Shown piece after piece: positions 1 to 11,649 of a DNA stretch of 64,000 nucleotides; the stretch's first letter is position 1; every line of letters starts with the position of its first letter. The translations under genes were made by a program, and so were the position numbers. Where the stretch lies: contig JAHREC010000062.1 of NCBI GenBank assembly GCA_020081605.1, positions 2,356,001 to 2,420,000 of the forward strand, read 5' to 3'. Source of the DNA: Albifimbria verrucaria. Lineage: Eukaryota; Ascomycota; Sordariomycetes; Hypocreales; Stachybotryaceae. Below the pieces are notes generated by a model that was not told the DNA's origin, made no database searches, and saw only the letters and a list, made by a program, of their open reading frames with translations.

Positions 1-3000
1 TTGGAGGCCTAAGCGATGGGCTAAAGTGGGACGAGCAGTTCGTACAGTGCCCTCCACCATCCGGGGTGTTAGTCGCTTGCCTGCCGAGACCCAGTGACGT
101 GAAACAAACCTCTTTCAATGCTGGGCCCATGCCATGGATACTGCTGGCGATTTCGGACCATGACAAACATTTGACAGCATCCACACTGGGCTGCCGACCC
201 ACGACCCCGTCTGTCATGGCTAGGCCAGGCAGTGGAGAGTCCGTGCCATTCAACTTCGCGCAAGAATATCCCAACTTGAACAAACAAAACAACCATGAAG
301 AAGACACGGGGCACGGGCTATCCGATAACTCCACCATAAGCTACAGCCTGTGGATGCGCTCTCGGGGACTGACACATACTGCTGTCCAGAACCCATTTGC
401 CTCAGCTCCTCAACCCCAGTCTAGTCGGAGAATGGTCGTGAGTGTGGCAGCTTAGCTGAGTTCAACGACTCAGATACCGACCGCGCTCAAGCGCCCGTGC
501 CTGCAAGGCCTTCCGGGGAGTTTTCCGAGCAATCAGAGGGGCAGCTTGTCGGACGGCCCACGCACGCAAGGCAAACTGGTTGAACAAATGAAAAGTTGAG
601 AAGTCCAGCGTGGCGGCCTCCTCGATGCAATCATCCTTGTTCGCTCATTCGTGCCCACCAAGGCTCTCGCTCGTGTGGGAATTGGTCGTTGTCTTACATG
701 CAATGCCAAAAAATTTTCCCTTCAGCCTATCCAACATTACCTTACGCGGCAAACCTGACCGATCATGGCAGGTAATTAAAAACGGTTCGGAACGTCGCGC
801 CACTTTGTGGGTAGAAATCTGGGCCTCGCAAACGAGTCAAGTCAGCATCGGCACCAAGACTACCCCAGGTAATCCTAAGTCAAGACATGCCAGCCACGGG
901 TGGCTCTCCCCACTGATTGATTCAACATTAGCAAGGTCCGGACCGTCCAGGCCTGTTGCAACGTTTAGTCAAAACTAGACAGCTAGGTTCATCGGCAGGC
1001 AAAAAGCATTCTAGGATCCTCGATTTGTCTGAGCCTTCAAGCCTTGACCCTGCGACCTGCTACCATGGACTGATTTTCGTCATTCTAAGTGGTCACGCCA
1101 TCAGCTTCTGAAGGTAGAAGGACGCCGACAGGTGGCCTGGTCCCCGTCTGAGCTCCATGGTTGGAGATTCTGAACGTCCGGCTGCCGACTTCCTTGGCCC
1201 CCGGTCCTTGGTCCACTCTAGGAGAGAGGTGTGGGAGTTGGCAGGGATGAACATGACGGTCAGGTCGATGTCAGTGGTTGTTGACGCGCATACAGTCCCA
1301 AGATCTCTCACTTCCAGCTTGCGTCTGTGAGTTCTGGCTATGGCGTCCGACCGCCCTCCTTTTCCTTGGAAGCTGCCCTGCCTATTGGACCTCAGGCGTA
1401 TGCTGATCCGCCACACCCGCCCATACGGGTCCCAGTCTGGGCCACCACATTGGAGTCCAGGCACACACTGCGGCCTTGGCGCTGTTCTGCTCGTCACTTT
1501 TCAACTTTGCCTTGCATCGCGGCCCGGTACGCATAGCATCCGAATCAATCAGGCTTCGATATCACCCAATGTCGCCAGGGATTGGCCAGTTTCGGACATT
1601 TGAGGCGCCGTATCTAGATCCGAGGAAACTTTAGATGTCTGACGTGGCATTCGTCGTTCTCTCTCTCACACACAGACAGCGTTTGGATGCCATTGTATGC
1701 TTTGCCGCCTCATGTCATCCATGACCCTCGATCGCCCATGCCACACCCATGCTGAGGCAGGTTTGATCACCGTGGTGGTTGCAAGGCCTGCTCAGTGGGA
1801 CCACCCCTGTATTCAGCACTGCCCAACGTGATAGAGTCTACTCCGTAGCGAAAGTGATATCCTGTCACCCTGGAGTCAACGTCAAGAGCAACAAGGTTTG
1901 CGGGGATCCGCAATTACGGTGATCCCGCAACGCGCGGTGTCGTGTCCATGATTGGTGCCATTGGTGTAAACACACCCAGGTGATGCTCGTTATTATCGGC
2001 GTTGACTGACGTCCAGCAATGTCCCTGGTTGTTTGAGAAACATGCTGCCAGAGCCCTTTCCTTTCGCCTGAGCTCCAGCTTTGGTAATGACGACAATTGC
2101 ACCCCGTACATAGTAAGTAGGTTTGTTTTTTCTTCAGGGCGGCGACTATCATGAAAACCAGTCCACCAGGCTCACGAATACACCTTTACCGAGGCTGGTA
2201 AGTGGTCTAAGAAGAAAATTGTACAAAAAAATTCGGCAAATCCTCACATTTGCACGACCATGGTTGCTCATTACTGGGTTCCTTACATGGTCTAACTCAT
2301 ACGATATGGAGAGCAAAGAGCACTGGCGTGGGGGTTCAAGTTGGAGGTGTTTCGTACAACATTCTACAACGACTATCAACGACAAAATTTAGCAACGAGT
2401 ATGTTTTGCTTTCGCAAACACTGCCAGATACGGGGTGACATGGGGGCCACACCCGCACTGGATCTCAGGTCATCAGTTACCACATTGGGCTCCGAGTTGT
2501 TGTCGTTGTTTCGTGTTAGTGAAGGGCTATCTATAGCATTACCTCACGACTTGTGCAACGGTCGAAACACCTCCGGCTTTGTCCTGACCGCATGTTTGTT
2601 AAGAGCAATGGGCTATATGTGACTGATACCGATAGCCAAGCCCATTTGTCATTTTATCGGCAACGGACGTACGATTGCGCGTTGGGGTCACACTGCAGTG
2701 GGTGGCCAAGCAGGGCACGGTTTCGAAGGGAGACGAGACGATATGGCGGCCAAGACAATTCGCCGAGAGGAAGGAATACCGAGCTGGCTGGTTTGTTGAT
2801 TCATTACAGGTCGCCTCTTTGTGAATCGGTCGTCTTGGTTGCATGGCTGCAGCCTCCTCAATCTTGCAATTGGCAGATTTAGCAGATTTTCAGGGCTCAT
2901 GCAGGCGACAGAATGTGCATGACCCGTCTGCATAGTCAAAAAGCAACACGCTGGAGATCTAAGTGCAGCTTGTTGTCTCTTCTCCCGTACTGCAGCATGT

Positions 3001-3914
3001 TGACGATCGTAACTAGTGACATTATCGCCAATCGATCAGCACCCCATGCTTCCATGCTGTACAGGAGCAGTCAAGTGAAATAACGAGGATGGTTTATTGG
3101 CCCGGTGTAACGAATACTACTCTGACCACCACGTGTAGAACAACTGCCGTAACTGGACAATGAATACGGGTCTGGTTTGTCCCCATCATCACGTTTGCAG
3201 GGCATTGGTGCATTCATGCGTTGGCTGCAATCCCGAGTCGACAACCAAGTACTACCTACCCTGCACGTCATTTACCCGACGATCTCACTGAGTGCATACG
3301 CAGGACATTCGGCAGCCATCTTTCGCGTGTGCGTTTCCGATGGCATCGGTTAGAGGTCGTTGCAGGAAGCGCGCTCAATGCCGGCGGTGAAGAGGTAGCA
3401 TCCGAAATATTGTCGAATCGGACTCGAGATTGGTGAGTGTAGGGTACGACAAGTGCCTCGACGTTCCCGCGGGGCGTAGTATTGTGCTGTGGACCGCAGC
3501 ACCCTGGTGATGAAACTGTGATCCCGCGTACGTCGTCGTTTTGCGCCGTGGCTGTGTCGTGGGTTTTCTGGTGCTCGCTTAGCGATAGGGTGTTTGAGAT
3601 AGCGTAGAGGCACGGAGTCAACAGAGGCAAATCTGCACATCTCATACGAGCTCAACCACGACATTTCGGCAATGCCAGGGTGACGGCAGAGCCAGGCGTC
3701 GCACTCAAACGTGCTAGCTAGCTGGGCTACTTGCGCTGCCGTGGGAAGGGTTGAGCAGAGGACTACGGCTTTGGGGGCACACTCGAGGGAACAGCTGCTG
3801 AGAGCGCTCGTGTGAGAGAGTCTATTGTATATCCTATTCTATGCATTAAGTAACATATAGCGGAAATTATACAGATTCGGTGAATCGTGACGTTGTCGCC
3901 CTTGGGAATCTAGT
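1..3914. other. Intergenic or unassigned region
   Basis: No open frame in this stretch looks like a protein family I recognise, and none shows the pattern of conserved residues continued across short introns that marks the real genes further on. The longest open frames are about 130 codons, overlap on opposite strands, and have mixed composition, so they look like chance. No transposase, reverse transcriptase or terminal repeat was seen. The last few hundred bases should hold the 3' untranslated end of the carrier gene that ends at 3915. A gene cut by the left window edge cannot be excluded. Confidence 0.5.
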
Positions 3915-4891
3915 CTAGCCATTGGGGAGGTAGTATTTGACGTTTTCGTATACCAGGAACGTCACCCAAGTCGCTGGCATGACTCTTACTACGCCGGGAA
4001 TGACGCCCCTGTAGAAGCCTGGGATACCTTCATCGCGCCAGATGCGCGCGGCCACGCCGGTGATGCCCTTGCCGAAGCGCTCGTCGGCCTGGTAGTTCTG
4101 GAGCCGGCTCCGGAGCACCTGGTACGGGTATGTGACGGCACCGGCAACCAGCTTGGCGGTGCTCGACAGCACGATGGTGGCCTCGGTCGACATTGGGGCG
4201 TTGTCGTTGCCGCCCTCTCGCCGGCGTCGCGCGTAGTACATCTGCTTGGCTGGCTCGTACACGGCGAATTGCACGGCTCCGTGGGAGATGCCGATGAGAG
4301 AGACACCAAGGCCGCGATAGAAGCCACCCAGACCCTCGGTAGCGTAGATTGTGCGTGCGCCAGCCAACATGGAAGGGTAGGCACCTACGGCGCCGCGATC
4401 AGAGGAGAGCATGCGAGTCTTGATCACCCAGACCGGGTTGGTGAGCACCGTCGTGGTGGCGCCGGAGAGGGCGCTCGCGAGGAAGTAGTCGCTCGGAGAC
4501 GGGCGCTCGGTGTGGCCGCGCCAGTACGCCAGGGCGCGCTCGAAGCGCGACTTGAAGAAGAAGAACGAGGCCCAGCTGCCTGCGTTGCCGACGAGGTTCG
4601 GGACCAGGCCGCGGTAGAGCGAGGCCAGCGGACGTGGGTTTGCGGTGAGAGAACGGATCAGAGCGACGGTCGAGGGGCGCTCACCCCGGCAGCGGAGGGT
4701 CCGCGATAGACTGCGAGGGAGAAAAGCATCAGCATCAGCGGTTCTTGCTCGAGGGAATCCATCCTACTTTGCATCCGTGTCTTGACAATGTCGAGCGGGT
4801 GCACGACTAGTGTCGCAACGGTGCCGGCGCTGAGGCCGGCGATGGACTCGACGACGGCGGGAGAGACGCCCGCATGGCTGTTTGCTGGCAT
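3915..4891 (-). CDS. FLX1: Mitochondrial carrier, FLX1-like (FAD/folate type)
   Basis: This is a six-helix inner-membrane carrier of the mitochondrial carrier family, expected to move FAD or a folate-like solute into the matrix. All three family signatures are visible, one per repeat: HPLDIVKTR, NPVWVIKTR and YPYQVLRSR. The second and third are typical of the FLX1/SLC25A32 group. Exon 1 is 4768-4891 and exon 2 is 3915-4710, separated by a 57-base intron (4711-4767). I chose the ATG at 4891; the frame is open a little further upstream but without another ATG. Exon 2 changes frame at the G run 4674-4677 (a C run on the coding strand), between IYRGPSAAG and STVALIRSL, as if one base were missing. 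With that the protein is about 306 residues, normal for the family. The substrate is inferred from family resemblance only. Confidence 0.85.
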
Positions 4892-5422
4892 ATGATTGCG
4901 GATAGGCGCAGTCGCCGAAGCCAATTACATCGCCGAGGGGAAGAGCAACGGTTTGCTTGATGTTTAGCAGGTCAGAAAATTTCCGGAAGACGGAGGCGTC
5001 ATTTTGACTTAAGGCCCCGGGGTGCGTGGTCGAGCTCCGGAGCTACCCTACAATTTCCGTACGTCACCATGGGAGAAGTCTGGAAGGCCTTAAAAAGGAG
5101 AGGTATCCACGATGCTGTATGTACGAACACGAGGGTGTGCCTTATTAATACCAGGGTTTCTTTAAAAATAAGTTCTGGAAGACATTGTTTGCCTTGTGAG
5201 AGAAGATTTTCATTGATTTCTCTCAGGTGTTGGTACAACTGGCTGAAGCACAGCATCCGTCTTCTTCTTCTTCTTCTTCTTCTTCTTCTTCTTCCTCCAA
5301 GCCCAGCCATCCGATTACCACATAACACATCCCAACGCCGTTGTATGCCGGTGGTCTGGAACTGTTCCGAAGCTCTCCATAATGTACATAAGTCGCGCGA
5401 CACATCGCTATTCATACAGCAT
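4892..5422. other. Intergenic gap between the FLX1-like gene and TOM7
   Basis: The gap lies upstream of the FLX1-like gene and downstream of TOM7, both on the minus strand. It should hold the carrier promoter and the TOM7 3' untranslated region. Its only visible structure is a CTT microsatellite at 5260-5296. Long open frames here on both strands are created by that repeat, which reads as runs of leucine or glutamate. Confidence 0.6.
5260..5296. repeat. (CTT)n microsatellite
   Basis: About twelve CTT units run without interruption, some 130 bases downstream of the TOM7 stop codon. The repeat lies in non-coding sequence between TOM7 and the FLX1-like gene. Confidence 0.95.
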
Positions 5423-5854
5423 TTAAGTAAGAGGAGAAAGGAGGCTAGTGAGGAGAATCGCGTTAGCCGGCGAGCCGTGACAGCCGTGCCACAACGGGCG
5501 TTCAGGGAGGGGACGTACCGGATGATCGTAGGACGAGGGTCGCTGCGAGTGTAGCCTGTTGCTGTTAGCTTTTCCGTCTGTGATGGCCATCGGAGGGCGA
5601 CGATGGATTGCGTCTGGTGACGGGTCGTACCAAGGTAGAGGATCAGAGGAAGGTAGCCACTGGGAGCAGAGTCAGCAGGACGATCAAAGAAACAAGAACC
5701 CAAAGGTTATCCATACTAGTGAATGGCGAAGCGGGAGATGTCAATGAGCTTAGCAATGCGCTCCTGTGGTGAAGAACCCGTTAGCTATCTGTTCCGTGAC
5801 AAGACCGTCTTGTTTCATCCCACGCACCTTGGACTCCTCGGAAAGGGCGAACAT
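5423..5854 (-). CDS. TOM7: TOM7, small subunit of the mitochondrial import pore
   Basis: Tom7 is a single-span tail-anchored subunit of the outer-membrane TOM complex that tunes assembly of the Tom40 pore. The gene is five tiny exons: 5828-5854, 5717-5763, 5631-5659, 5519-5555 and 5423-5444. Joined, they give exactly 53 residues with no frame problem. The protein begins MFALSEESK, continues ERIAKLIDISRFAIHYGYLP, then has LILYLGYTRSDPRP and ends IIRLLSPLT. The proline-containing hydrophobic segment and the GYTRSDPRP tail are diagnostic of Tom7. All introns are GT..AG and 57-75 bases long. A 234-codon open frame covering the same bases runs through the introns and is not the gene. It is divergent from SF3B4, with 462 bases between the two start codons. 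Confidence 0.93.
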
Positions 5855-6316
5855 CTTGTCGGCGAATTGAGGAACGTGTAGTCAAAGACAGATGTTGAAA
5901 GGAAGAGGCGACACGGGGACCTCTTTGTAGCCGGGCTGTACCGTGGGATGGGGAAGCTGGGCTGTTGTATGATGAGCTTGAAGCTGGGCCAAAAATTCGG
6001 GCTTCTGCGATAATGGATCCGTCTGGCCAGCATCCCCGTCATTTTCGCGCTCGGCTTCTGGAAAAGATTGCCTCCGGGCGACCACCTTATCCGGGCCAAC
6101 CCCGGCAAAACGCACGCTGCCTTGTAGCTTTGGTAACCAGGCGTCCCAAAAAACACCAAAAGCTACCCCAAGCTTCTGGAACATTGTCAACGTCGCCGTC
6201 GTGTCTTGCAGGCCCACCGATTCCCGCAACATCCTCCTCTCTTTTTCTCGAGCGCCGAAGCTTCCCGTTGGTTTTCTACACTCGCATTCGGGACGTGACC
6301 CCAGAAAACCGGCACC
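5855..6316. promoter_or_regulatory. Shared upstream region of TOM7 and SF3B4
   Basis: This 462-base stretch separates two divergent start codons, so it must contain the 5' untranslated regions and promoters of both genes. A CT-rich tract around 6225-6250 (cctcctctctttttctcg) lies about 70 bases before the SF3B4 ATG, as is common near fungal transcription starts. I see no clear TATA box. Confidence 0.6.
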
Positions 6317-7493
6317 ATGGCGCAAAACAGGCATTGGTACGTTGCATCCATCGCATTGGCGTCTGCCAGCCCACTGACACTCACACCGTTTGCAGGGAGC
6401 AGGACAAGGAGGCCACTGTCTATATCGGTAACATCGACGAGCGCGCGACACCGGCCATGATCTACGAGATCATGCTGCAGACCGGCCCCATCCATAACAT
6501 CCACATGCCCCGCGACCGCGTCACCCAGACGCATCAGGGCTTCGGCTTCGTCGAGTTCCGCAGCCCCCAGGACGCCGAGTACGCTGCCAATGTCATGAAC
6601 GGCGTCAAGCTCTACGGCAAATCGCTGCGCGTCAACAAGGCTAGCGCCGACAAGCAGAAGGGCGCCGACGTTGGCGCCGAGCTCTTTGTCGGCAACCTGG
6701 ACCCCATGGTCGACGAGAAGATCCTCTACGACACCTTCTCGCGCTTCGGCCCCCTGCTCAGCCTGCCCAAGGTCGCCCGCGAGGACAACGGCGCCAGCAA
6801 AGGCTTCGGTTTCGTCAGCTTCGCCGACTTTGAGAGCAGTGACGCCGCCGTCAACGACCTCCACGGCCAGTACATCCTCAGCAAAGAGGTGTCGGTGCAG
6901 TACGCCTTCAAGAAGGACGGCAAGGGCGAGAGGCACGGTGACAAGGCCGAGCGAGAGCTCGCCGCTCAAGCCAAGAAGAGAAACATTGTTCCCGAGGCGC
7001 AACCGCTACCTCCAGCTTTCCTGATGAACGGTTCATCCCAAAGTGCTGCACCACCCGCCGCGGCTCCTGCCGGCTTCGATCCCGCCATGATGGGAGGAGG
7101 CATGCCCCCAGTTGGCATGCCACCCATGGGTACGCCACAGCCCGGTGTCCCTGCTGGCTTTGCACCTCCGGCCGTACCTCCGCGTGGCCTATCACCCTAC
7201 AATGCTGGTGGCATCCCACCACCTGGCGCTGGCCGGGGCTCTGCTCCTCTGCCTCCGGCGCCGTCTGGCTTGCCTGCCAGGCCGCCTCAAGGCCACGGCG
7301 GCTACACGAACCCGGCTGACTTCCACCCTGGTGGCTTCCGTCCCCCTCTGGATCGCCAGCTCAGGGTTTTCCAGTTGCGCCACCACCAGGATTTCCTGCC
7401 CCGCCGCCCGGTGCCACAGGTACGCCTCCGGCGCCTCCAGGCTTCATGCCACCACCTGGATTCCAGCCACCACCGGGCTTCCCTCGTAGGTGA
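6317..7493 (+). CDS. SF3B4: Splicing factor 3b subunit 4 (SF3B4/Hsh49)
   Basis: SF3B4 is the two-RRM subunit of the SF3b complex of U2 snRNP; it contacts pre-mRNA upstream of the branch site. The ATG at 6317 opens a 20-base exon (MAQNRHW), followed by an intron at 6337-6395. RRM1 has RNP2 VYIGNI (about residues 15-20) and RNP1 QGFGFVEF. RRM2 has LFVGNL and KGFGFVSF. A proline/glycine/methionine-rich tail follows, as usual for this family. Near the 3' end the frame changes at the C run 7342-7346. In the other frame the tail continues as repeats such as APPPGFPAPPPGATGT and ends PPPGFPRR with TGA at 7491-7493. The product would be about 372 residues. A 515-codon open frame starting upstream at 5965 reads through the intron and is not the true start. 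Confidence 0.93.
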
Positions 7494-7713
7494 AGTGGGC
7501 CACATCAAATAGTTTCCTGCGTCACGGAGATTTGAGCTACCGGGTCACGCAGTTTGCTTCATCGGGCGGGACATTGCAAGCGACACTAGGATTATAGGTA
7601 TCTGTTACAGCCATCTAAATATACCCAGACCATGATATACACATTCAACAACCTTGACTCGAATGAATACACCCCTGACGCCCCGATCCGCGGTGTTGGA
7701 ATACACAGAAGCC

Positions 7714-10700
7714 TTACAAGCTCCTAGCAAATGCGTCCTTGGCTTCCCTTGTCGCCTTTTCCCATTCCTGGGCAGACTCGACTCTCTGGCCCTGGACCTC
7801 ATATGATTGAGCTAACATGGCGTCGGCCACGCTTTGCCACAACAAGTTGCCGCTCTTCTGCGCCTGCTTAGCCGCAGCCAGAGCACTCTTGAGGGCCTGC
7901 TCGCCGATGACGTTCTCGAAGAACCGGCTCCGCATGATGCACAGTGTCACCGCGGCTCCTAAGAAGTTGTTGGTGATTTTGGTACCAGCTATAGCGGCGT
8001 GCATATGCTGCTTTCGCTGGTTCATCTGCCGCGGCGGCTCCGTTATCAACGAAGCTGCCACGTTATGCCATGCGATCCGCAGCTCAATGTTGGGATGATT
8101 TGCGCAGAGAGGCTGAAGCAGCTCAATCAAGTCCAATGTTGCTTGATCATCCCGACAGGAAGGGTGCTGCATAATCCACAAGCGGTTCATACTTGCGAGG
8201 AGAGCAATCTCATTTTCTCCGGCCTTTGCACCGTTCCCTTGAGTAACGTCGAATCGTGCGTCTGAGAAGACGCGCGCGGCGGCTTGAATATCCCCGGTAC
8301 CCTGATAGTACACTCCCGATAGATAAAGAGAGTAGTTTCAAAGCTATTTGCTTCGTTGATGACGCTGGTGCTTCGATCTTTGCTATTGATTGCTTCACAA
8401 CATCCCATTGACAGTGGCTAGCAGCCAAAAGGGCCAATAGAATATTCAAGTAGGCCTGTGCTTCCAGTCGCCAAGTGCGTTGTCGAATGGCAGCATCCAA
8501 TGATATAGATGGACCGTAGCGTATTCCAGCTGTTGAGTTATCCCCTGTTCAATGTTAGATAATAATAAGCAATGAGGCCAGGCCTACTTACATGCGTCAA
8601 GAATCTTGATGCCTTCTCGCCATAGCTCAGTCGACCTACGACTTTGCGAGACTGGTTTGTGTAGAGATGCGAGACCACTCAGCGTGAACCTGAAAAATGT
8701 CAGCAACCTGGGCCATAATAGCACTGTAAGATGAGAAAAGACACTTACACTAATGATCTCAACTCCATTTTGGTCATAAAAGACATGACGAGAAAGTCAA
8801 CATCATTATTGGCGCCGCCCGAACGAATGATCGGTGCTGTATCATTGCTGATAGTCTTCGCAGCTGAAGGCTGCCTTTTCACGGGCAACATGAATTCAGC
8901 CTTGACATTGTGCCAGTTGTCACACTCGTCCATCTTCTTCTGCAGTGAGCGAAGAGATTGCGCAGTGACGTCGGGATGCTGCACATTCAGCATAGACGCA
9001 ACTTCGATCAGAGAGGTCAAGACACTGAGTTGAACAATCTGAACAGAGGGGTCGAGCTGAAACTTCCCGACGTGTGCAAGACACGCCTGCACCTTCTCGG
9101 CAGAGCCATCCTTTGGCATCTTGAGAAGCGTGAGGGCCTCTAACAACGCAGCATAGACGCTGAGCGCGTTGTCGCCGCGGGATATGGCGACGTTTTGAAT
9201 GGAGCGGATGTTATCGAAAGCACTCGCATCTGAAGCGTTTCCGATTTCGATATAGAACAAGGCCTTGAGTAGGCGAAAGGAATAGTACCACTGGACATGC
9301 TTGAATCTGTGGAGAACATCAGCTTATATGTAAGTCACGACAGACTCGGCGGGGCTTACGCTTCGCAATCAGAAATATGCCGGTCGACTGCGATGAGAGC
9401 GGCCTTTTGATTGCGCTGGAACAAAACTTTCAACAAGAGATGTTGCATGGAGTATTTGAGATCGAATAGCCGGTGCTGCAATTGATGTTAGTTATATGTA
9501 TCATACAAATGACCGGTGTGCTTACCTTATCACAAAGCGTGATGCCCTTACTGAGCGTCGTCTCCGCCTCCATTTGGTTTTCCGTCTCTTCTTGCAGGAT
9601 GGCGGCATATCTCAACCTTACGCGCGCTTCCTCGCGTGGGAGAGGCGGTTGCTCTGCAGAGCAGCCTCGAAACAGGCCAAGCTTGTGGCTATTAATTTCT
9701 GGTACTCGTCCACCATGTCTGGCTGCATGGACATGGCGACATCGTGCACCGCAGCTCGGGCCTTGGCGATACATTCTTCGGCAATGGCCATCATCACAGG
9801 CACAGTGTCGAACGGTCGTGTCTTGGGTGGTACGGCAGGGGATTTCTTGGAGATGCTGGGCGAGCGAGTGGAGGGGCGGGGAGTTGGATATAGAGGATCG
9901 AGGACTCGACTTGGCGCGGGAGGCATCCCCATCTTCGTGTCCAGCGGTTTGGGAAACTCAGGCTTGCCCATCGCCGAAGGCTCTGAGGCCCTGACTGGAG
10001 TCTCGATGCCCTGTGGCTGTCGAGGTGCCGGAGCCTGAGCATAGCTCTGAATTGGTTTCTGTTCCTCCAACGTCTCCTCCCTCTTCACCGTCCCGATGGT
10101 GTTACCCATGAGTGGAGATTGCTGGTACGGCGGCTGTTGCTGGATCTCTTGGAGGTTCACATACCCGGGTTGCTGTTGGGGTGGTTGCGGCGGCGGCTGC
10201 TGGGGTAGCTGTGGGCGGCGCTCAACCTGGGTAGGGGTGATGGGCTGATGGACCTGCTGCTGCGGCAGAGACGACTGCAGGGTCGGAAGTTGTTGGTGTT
10301 GATGTTGTTGAGGCGACTGGAGATGGGCCTGCTGCTGCAGCTGCTGTTGCACGACTCGCGGGGAGGGCGGACGGGCTGTTGTAGATGTCGTGATGAGGGT
10401 GTTGGTGATGTTGAGCGTGATGAGGCTGCTGCTGCTGGCGCTGAATTGGCGACTGCCAGACTTGCGGAGGAGGAGCGTAGCCGGCAGCTGCTGGCTGATG
10501 TGCCAGCTGAACGCCATAATCTCCCGCTGACGACAGGCCTCCGTGCTGCGGGTATCCCGAGTAAGCGTTCATCCCAGGGACGCCGTACGGCTGCGACACC
10601 TGTATCGGCTGGTAGTACTGGCCATGCTGCTGTTGAGGATGGTAGAACTGCTGCTGCTGACCAAGGCCGCTGTTGGGCTGTTGCTGCTGCTGCTGGAACG

Positions 10701-10869
10701 ACTGCTGGTAGTGCTGCTGCGGCTGCAGGCCGTAGTTTTGGTGATGCGACTGGTAGCTGGCCTGCTGCTGCTGCGCGTATTGCTGTTGCTGTTGCTGCTG
10801 TTGATGCTGCTGCTGCTGCTGGCCTGGAAAGCCGCCAGCGCCAGGAGGCATCGGGCCCCGATATGTCAT
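7714..10869 (-). CDS. MAU2: MAU2/SCC4 cohesin loading factor
   Basis: Mau2/Scc4 is the TPR-like partner of Scc2 that loads cohesin on chromosomes in the nucleus. I place five exons at 9526-10869, 9360-9475, 8749-9306, 8592-8689 and 7714-8544, with introns of 47-59 bases. Recognisable stretches are AKARAAVHDVAMSMQPDMV, the QWYYSFRLLKALFYIEIGNA segment, WDNSTAGIRYGPSISLDA and, near the end, KSGNLLWQSVADAMLAQSYE. The first 300 or so residues are a low-complexity tail of Q, P and H. There are three frame problems: one within 10222-10517 (both frames are open, so the exact site is uncertain); one at 9638-9640, where a G run looks one base short; and one at 8325-8327, where an A run looks one base long. 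The ATG at 10869 is the first in the Gln-rich frame. Confidence 0.88.
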
Positions 10870-11649
10870 GGCGGCTCCGACGGTGACAGCATCAAGCCGC
10901 GAAAGGGATACGCAGGCGCGCGCGCGCAGGGTGGGAGATGGATCGGTGGTTGGAGCAAGGCCCGTGTCACGCCGTCGGCGTCATGTCATGGCTCGGGCGA
11001 GGATCGTGGTGGTTTTCGGCTTGTCGTTGTCTGGCGTCGAGTTCCTGGACGTGATCTGTCGTCGGCCCTTCACGGCAAGGGAGGGTGTGTGTCGCGTCAG
11101 AAAAAAGAGGACAAGGATACCCGTGACCGTATCATTTCTGTCGAGGCTGTCGCTTGGATTTCCTCTGCTGATAGGCGGCTGGCTGGTTAAAATTTATTAG
11201 GTGGACACCGCCGTGCCTCCTAGGGGTAGTTGTCTCCACATTGAACCTCATCAAGGCTCTCCTCCTCCACATTTCCTCCATCTCTGGACACCCATTAGAC
11301 GATCCCAGGACAAGCATTCACAATTTCCTTTCTGAAGACGCATATTCTTTCGTGAACAATTCGTTGAGCCATTGCCGCCGTCTTTATTTCGAGCACTTTT
11401 TCGACTCGATGAATAGCTAATTGTACACAATCCAAACACCTTTCCACCATGCTACCCTTGCCAGATCCAGAATCCAGATCTCCAAATTCAAACGGCCGTA
11501 TCCTTTCAAGCTCGCAAAATATTGAACCCTGACGCCCATGAATGCAGACCAAACTCCCGTTCTTTACCATTAAAATCGAACAAACCCCAAGTTCGTTCCT
11601 TTATATCGAGTCTGCGTGGCGGCAGCTCCATGCTTCAAGCAGGGTATTC
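10870..11649. promoter_or_regulatory. MAU2 upstream region and CYK3 3' end
   Basis: This 780-base gap lies between the CYK3 stop and the MAU2 start on the same strand. It should carry the CYK3 3' untranslated region and the MAU2 promoter and leader. A short GC-alternating tract (10917-10927) is the only simple repeat. The leucine-rich open frames here on the plus strand are reverse readings of the MAU2 glutamine codons. Confidence 0.5.

Noticed and set aside
4999..5703. A 234-codon open frame on the minus strand
   Set aside because: It reads through TOM7 introns and the CTT repeat (as a run of acidic codons). Only the spliced 53-residue TOM7 is conserved.
6187..7002. A 271-codon open frame opposite SF3B4
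   Set aside because: It mirrors GC-rich codons of the RRM domains. The sense strand has clear RNP motifs and the antisense product resembles nothing known.
5965..7512. A 515-codon open frame on the plus strand
   Set aside because: It runs through the first SF3B4 intron and past the C-run frame change. The true protein starts at the 6317 ATG, as the family's MAQNRHWEQDKEATVYIGN start shows.
10543..11190. A leucine-rich frame on the plus strand
   Set aside because: The leucines are reverse readings of CAG/CTG glutamine codons of MAU2.
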